From NCBI GenBank assembly GCA_024195265.1, contig JAJLRJ010000007.1, positions 33,009,398-33,073,397 of the forward strand: a stretch of 64,000 nt of DNA, given 5' to 3'. Source of the stretch: Dendrophyllia cribrosa. Its lineage: Eukaryota > Cnidaria > Anthozoa > Scleractinia > Dendrophylliidae. Both the position numbers and the translations under genes were made by a program. This document shows positions 63,199-64,000 of the stretch, piece after piece. Positions within the stretch are counted from its first letter, which is position 1. Every line of letters starts with the position of its first letter. The notes under the pieces are model-generated. The model searched no databases. It was not told the origin of the DNA and saw only the letters and a program-made list of their open reading frames with translations.

Positions 63199-64000
63199 CT
63201 TTTCCACGGCAATTAATGTTCTTTCCTTGACCGATACCATAAGCACGCAGCAAATTCCAGTGTGCTACGCGTCACGCAATCTCTTTGCAACACATTGTGG
63301 GAAACTTCCGAACTGTCATATAGCGACTGTTGGAGTAAATAACGCTATGATATGATCTACAAGGCTCAGATATTCCAAACACAGCAATATAATGGATCGG
63401 AGTTCAGGATTGTCTTTATTATAAACGCAATTCAAGGTTCGGGTCAGTTTAATTTTCTGATGAAAAAGCGGGTAAGTGTTGATCGCTGTTATTTGTAAGG
63501 TCGCACAACATGATCGATGTTCGTGTCTCTACTCCGTATCCCAACAAACTGCTTAAAAGATATCATTTTAAGTTAGCAAAGGATAGATAAAGTTCTTCTG
63601 AAGTCTTTACGATTCTGAAAAAGGCTCTATCTCAAAGGAACTATGTTTAACGATAAACATTTGATGCGTAGTGGCGGCGCTCAGGTTCGTGTCACAAGTT
63701 CTCCTGGTGTCAAACTACCCTTCACATTTTGGTCTCTCGACGGGGCACTTTTAAAGTGCCGCCAGAAATATTTCACCACAGTAAACAACAGAAGTTGTGC
63801 TTCAAGACCGTCTTAATTTTGTTTTCAAACTCAACGTATCAATTGGGTTTCCACGGCGTTGAAATTGGTTCAAATTTGCTAATTTTTAAAATGGAAGAAA
63901 TCATGTTTCTTCTAACGGCCGAAATATTCTTATTTCAACTGCTAATCCAAAGTAAATAACAGTAGTGTGAAGAACAAGAGCGTGTTTATGTTGTGGCCAC
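63199..64000. repeat. Right arm of large inverted repeat (cut by window)
   Basis: Reverse complement of 59842-60629 with small indels, e.g. cttttccacggcaa at 63199 against ttgccgtggaaaag ending 60629. Confidence 0.9.

Noticed and set aside
59883..63959. 76-codon frame repeated in both inverted arms
   Set aside because: Conservation is explained by the recent inverted duplication; no known motif.

Overview
The window looks like nuclear DNA from a marine invertebrate, most likely an anthozoan cnidarian such as a stony coral. It is AT-rich, crowded with fold-back elements, Crypton-type tyrosine-recombinase genes and a BEL/Pao relic, and it carries exons of a multi-domain Ly6/uPAR (LU) gene with good splice sites. 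Attribution to a coral is by protein feel only. No conserved housekeeping gene is present.

Layout. 1-728 (- strand) is the 5' part of a zinc-finger protein that runs off the left edge. 729-11030 is repeats: a 74-bp satellite, an 11-bp minisatellite, a tRNA-His-like sequence, a GPCR scrap, a 971-bp Mutator-like MITE with 9-bp target duplication, and a frameshifted Crypton-like recombinase bounded by diverged direct repeats. 11031-30328 is a nearly complete 19.3-kb Polinton/Maverick (adintovirus-like) element. 30329-37240 is repeats plus a BEL/Pao integrase relic. 37243-59197 (- strand) holds six phase-1 exons of a GPI-anchored LU-domain gene; its 16.5-kb intron contains two more recombinase relics and several TTAA-target DNA transposons. 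59842-64000 is a large inverted repeat cut by the right edge.

The Polinton encodes protein-primed PolB, retroviral-type integrase, adenain-like protease, A32/FtsK-like packaging ATPase, major and minor capsid proteins, a core-like protein, a PPxY-bearing structural protein, a phospholipase-A2-like protein, a phage-like collagenous fibre, an OB-like protein and two NUMOD1-like DNA-binding proteins. The capsid genes, protease, phospholipase and integrase form one tightly packed minus-strand block (4-nt ATGA overlaps, 1-2 nt gaps); ATPase and fibre run the other way.

The most striking observation is that the chain zinc ribbon -> phospholipase-like -> integrase is in three successive -1 frames. 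At each junction there is a textbook -1 ribosomal frameshift cassette: G GGA AAC, 6-nt spacer, perfect 9-bp GC-rich hairpin; then A AAA AAC, 6-nt spacer, perfect 11-bp hairpin. The phospholipase and integrase frames lack their own upstream ATG. This would make integrase as the C-terminal extension of a virion-type protein, as retroviruses do with Gag-Pro-Pol. I do not know of this being described for Polintons.

The copy itself is probably dead: a MITE sits in the capsid gene, the expected first catalytic Asp of integrase is Ala, PolB has single-base shifts in A-runs at both ends, and some small genes have nonsense or frame breaks. Its 253-bp terminal repeats are in direct rather than inverted orientation, and each folds back on itself with two smaller internal palindromes, reminiscent of flip/flop viral telomeres.
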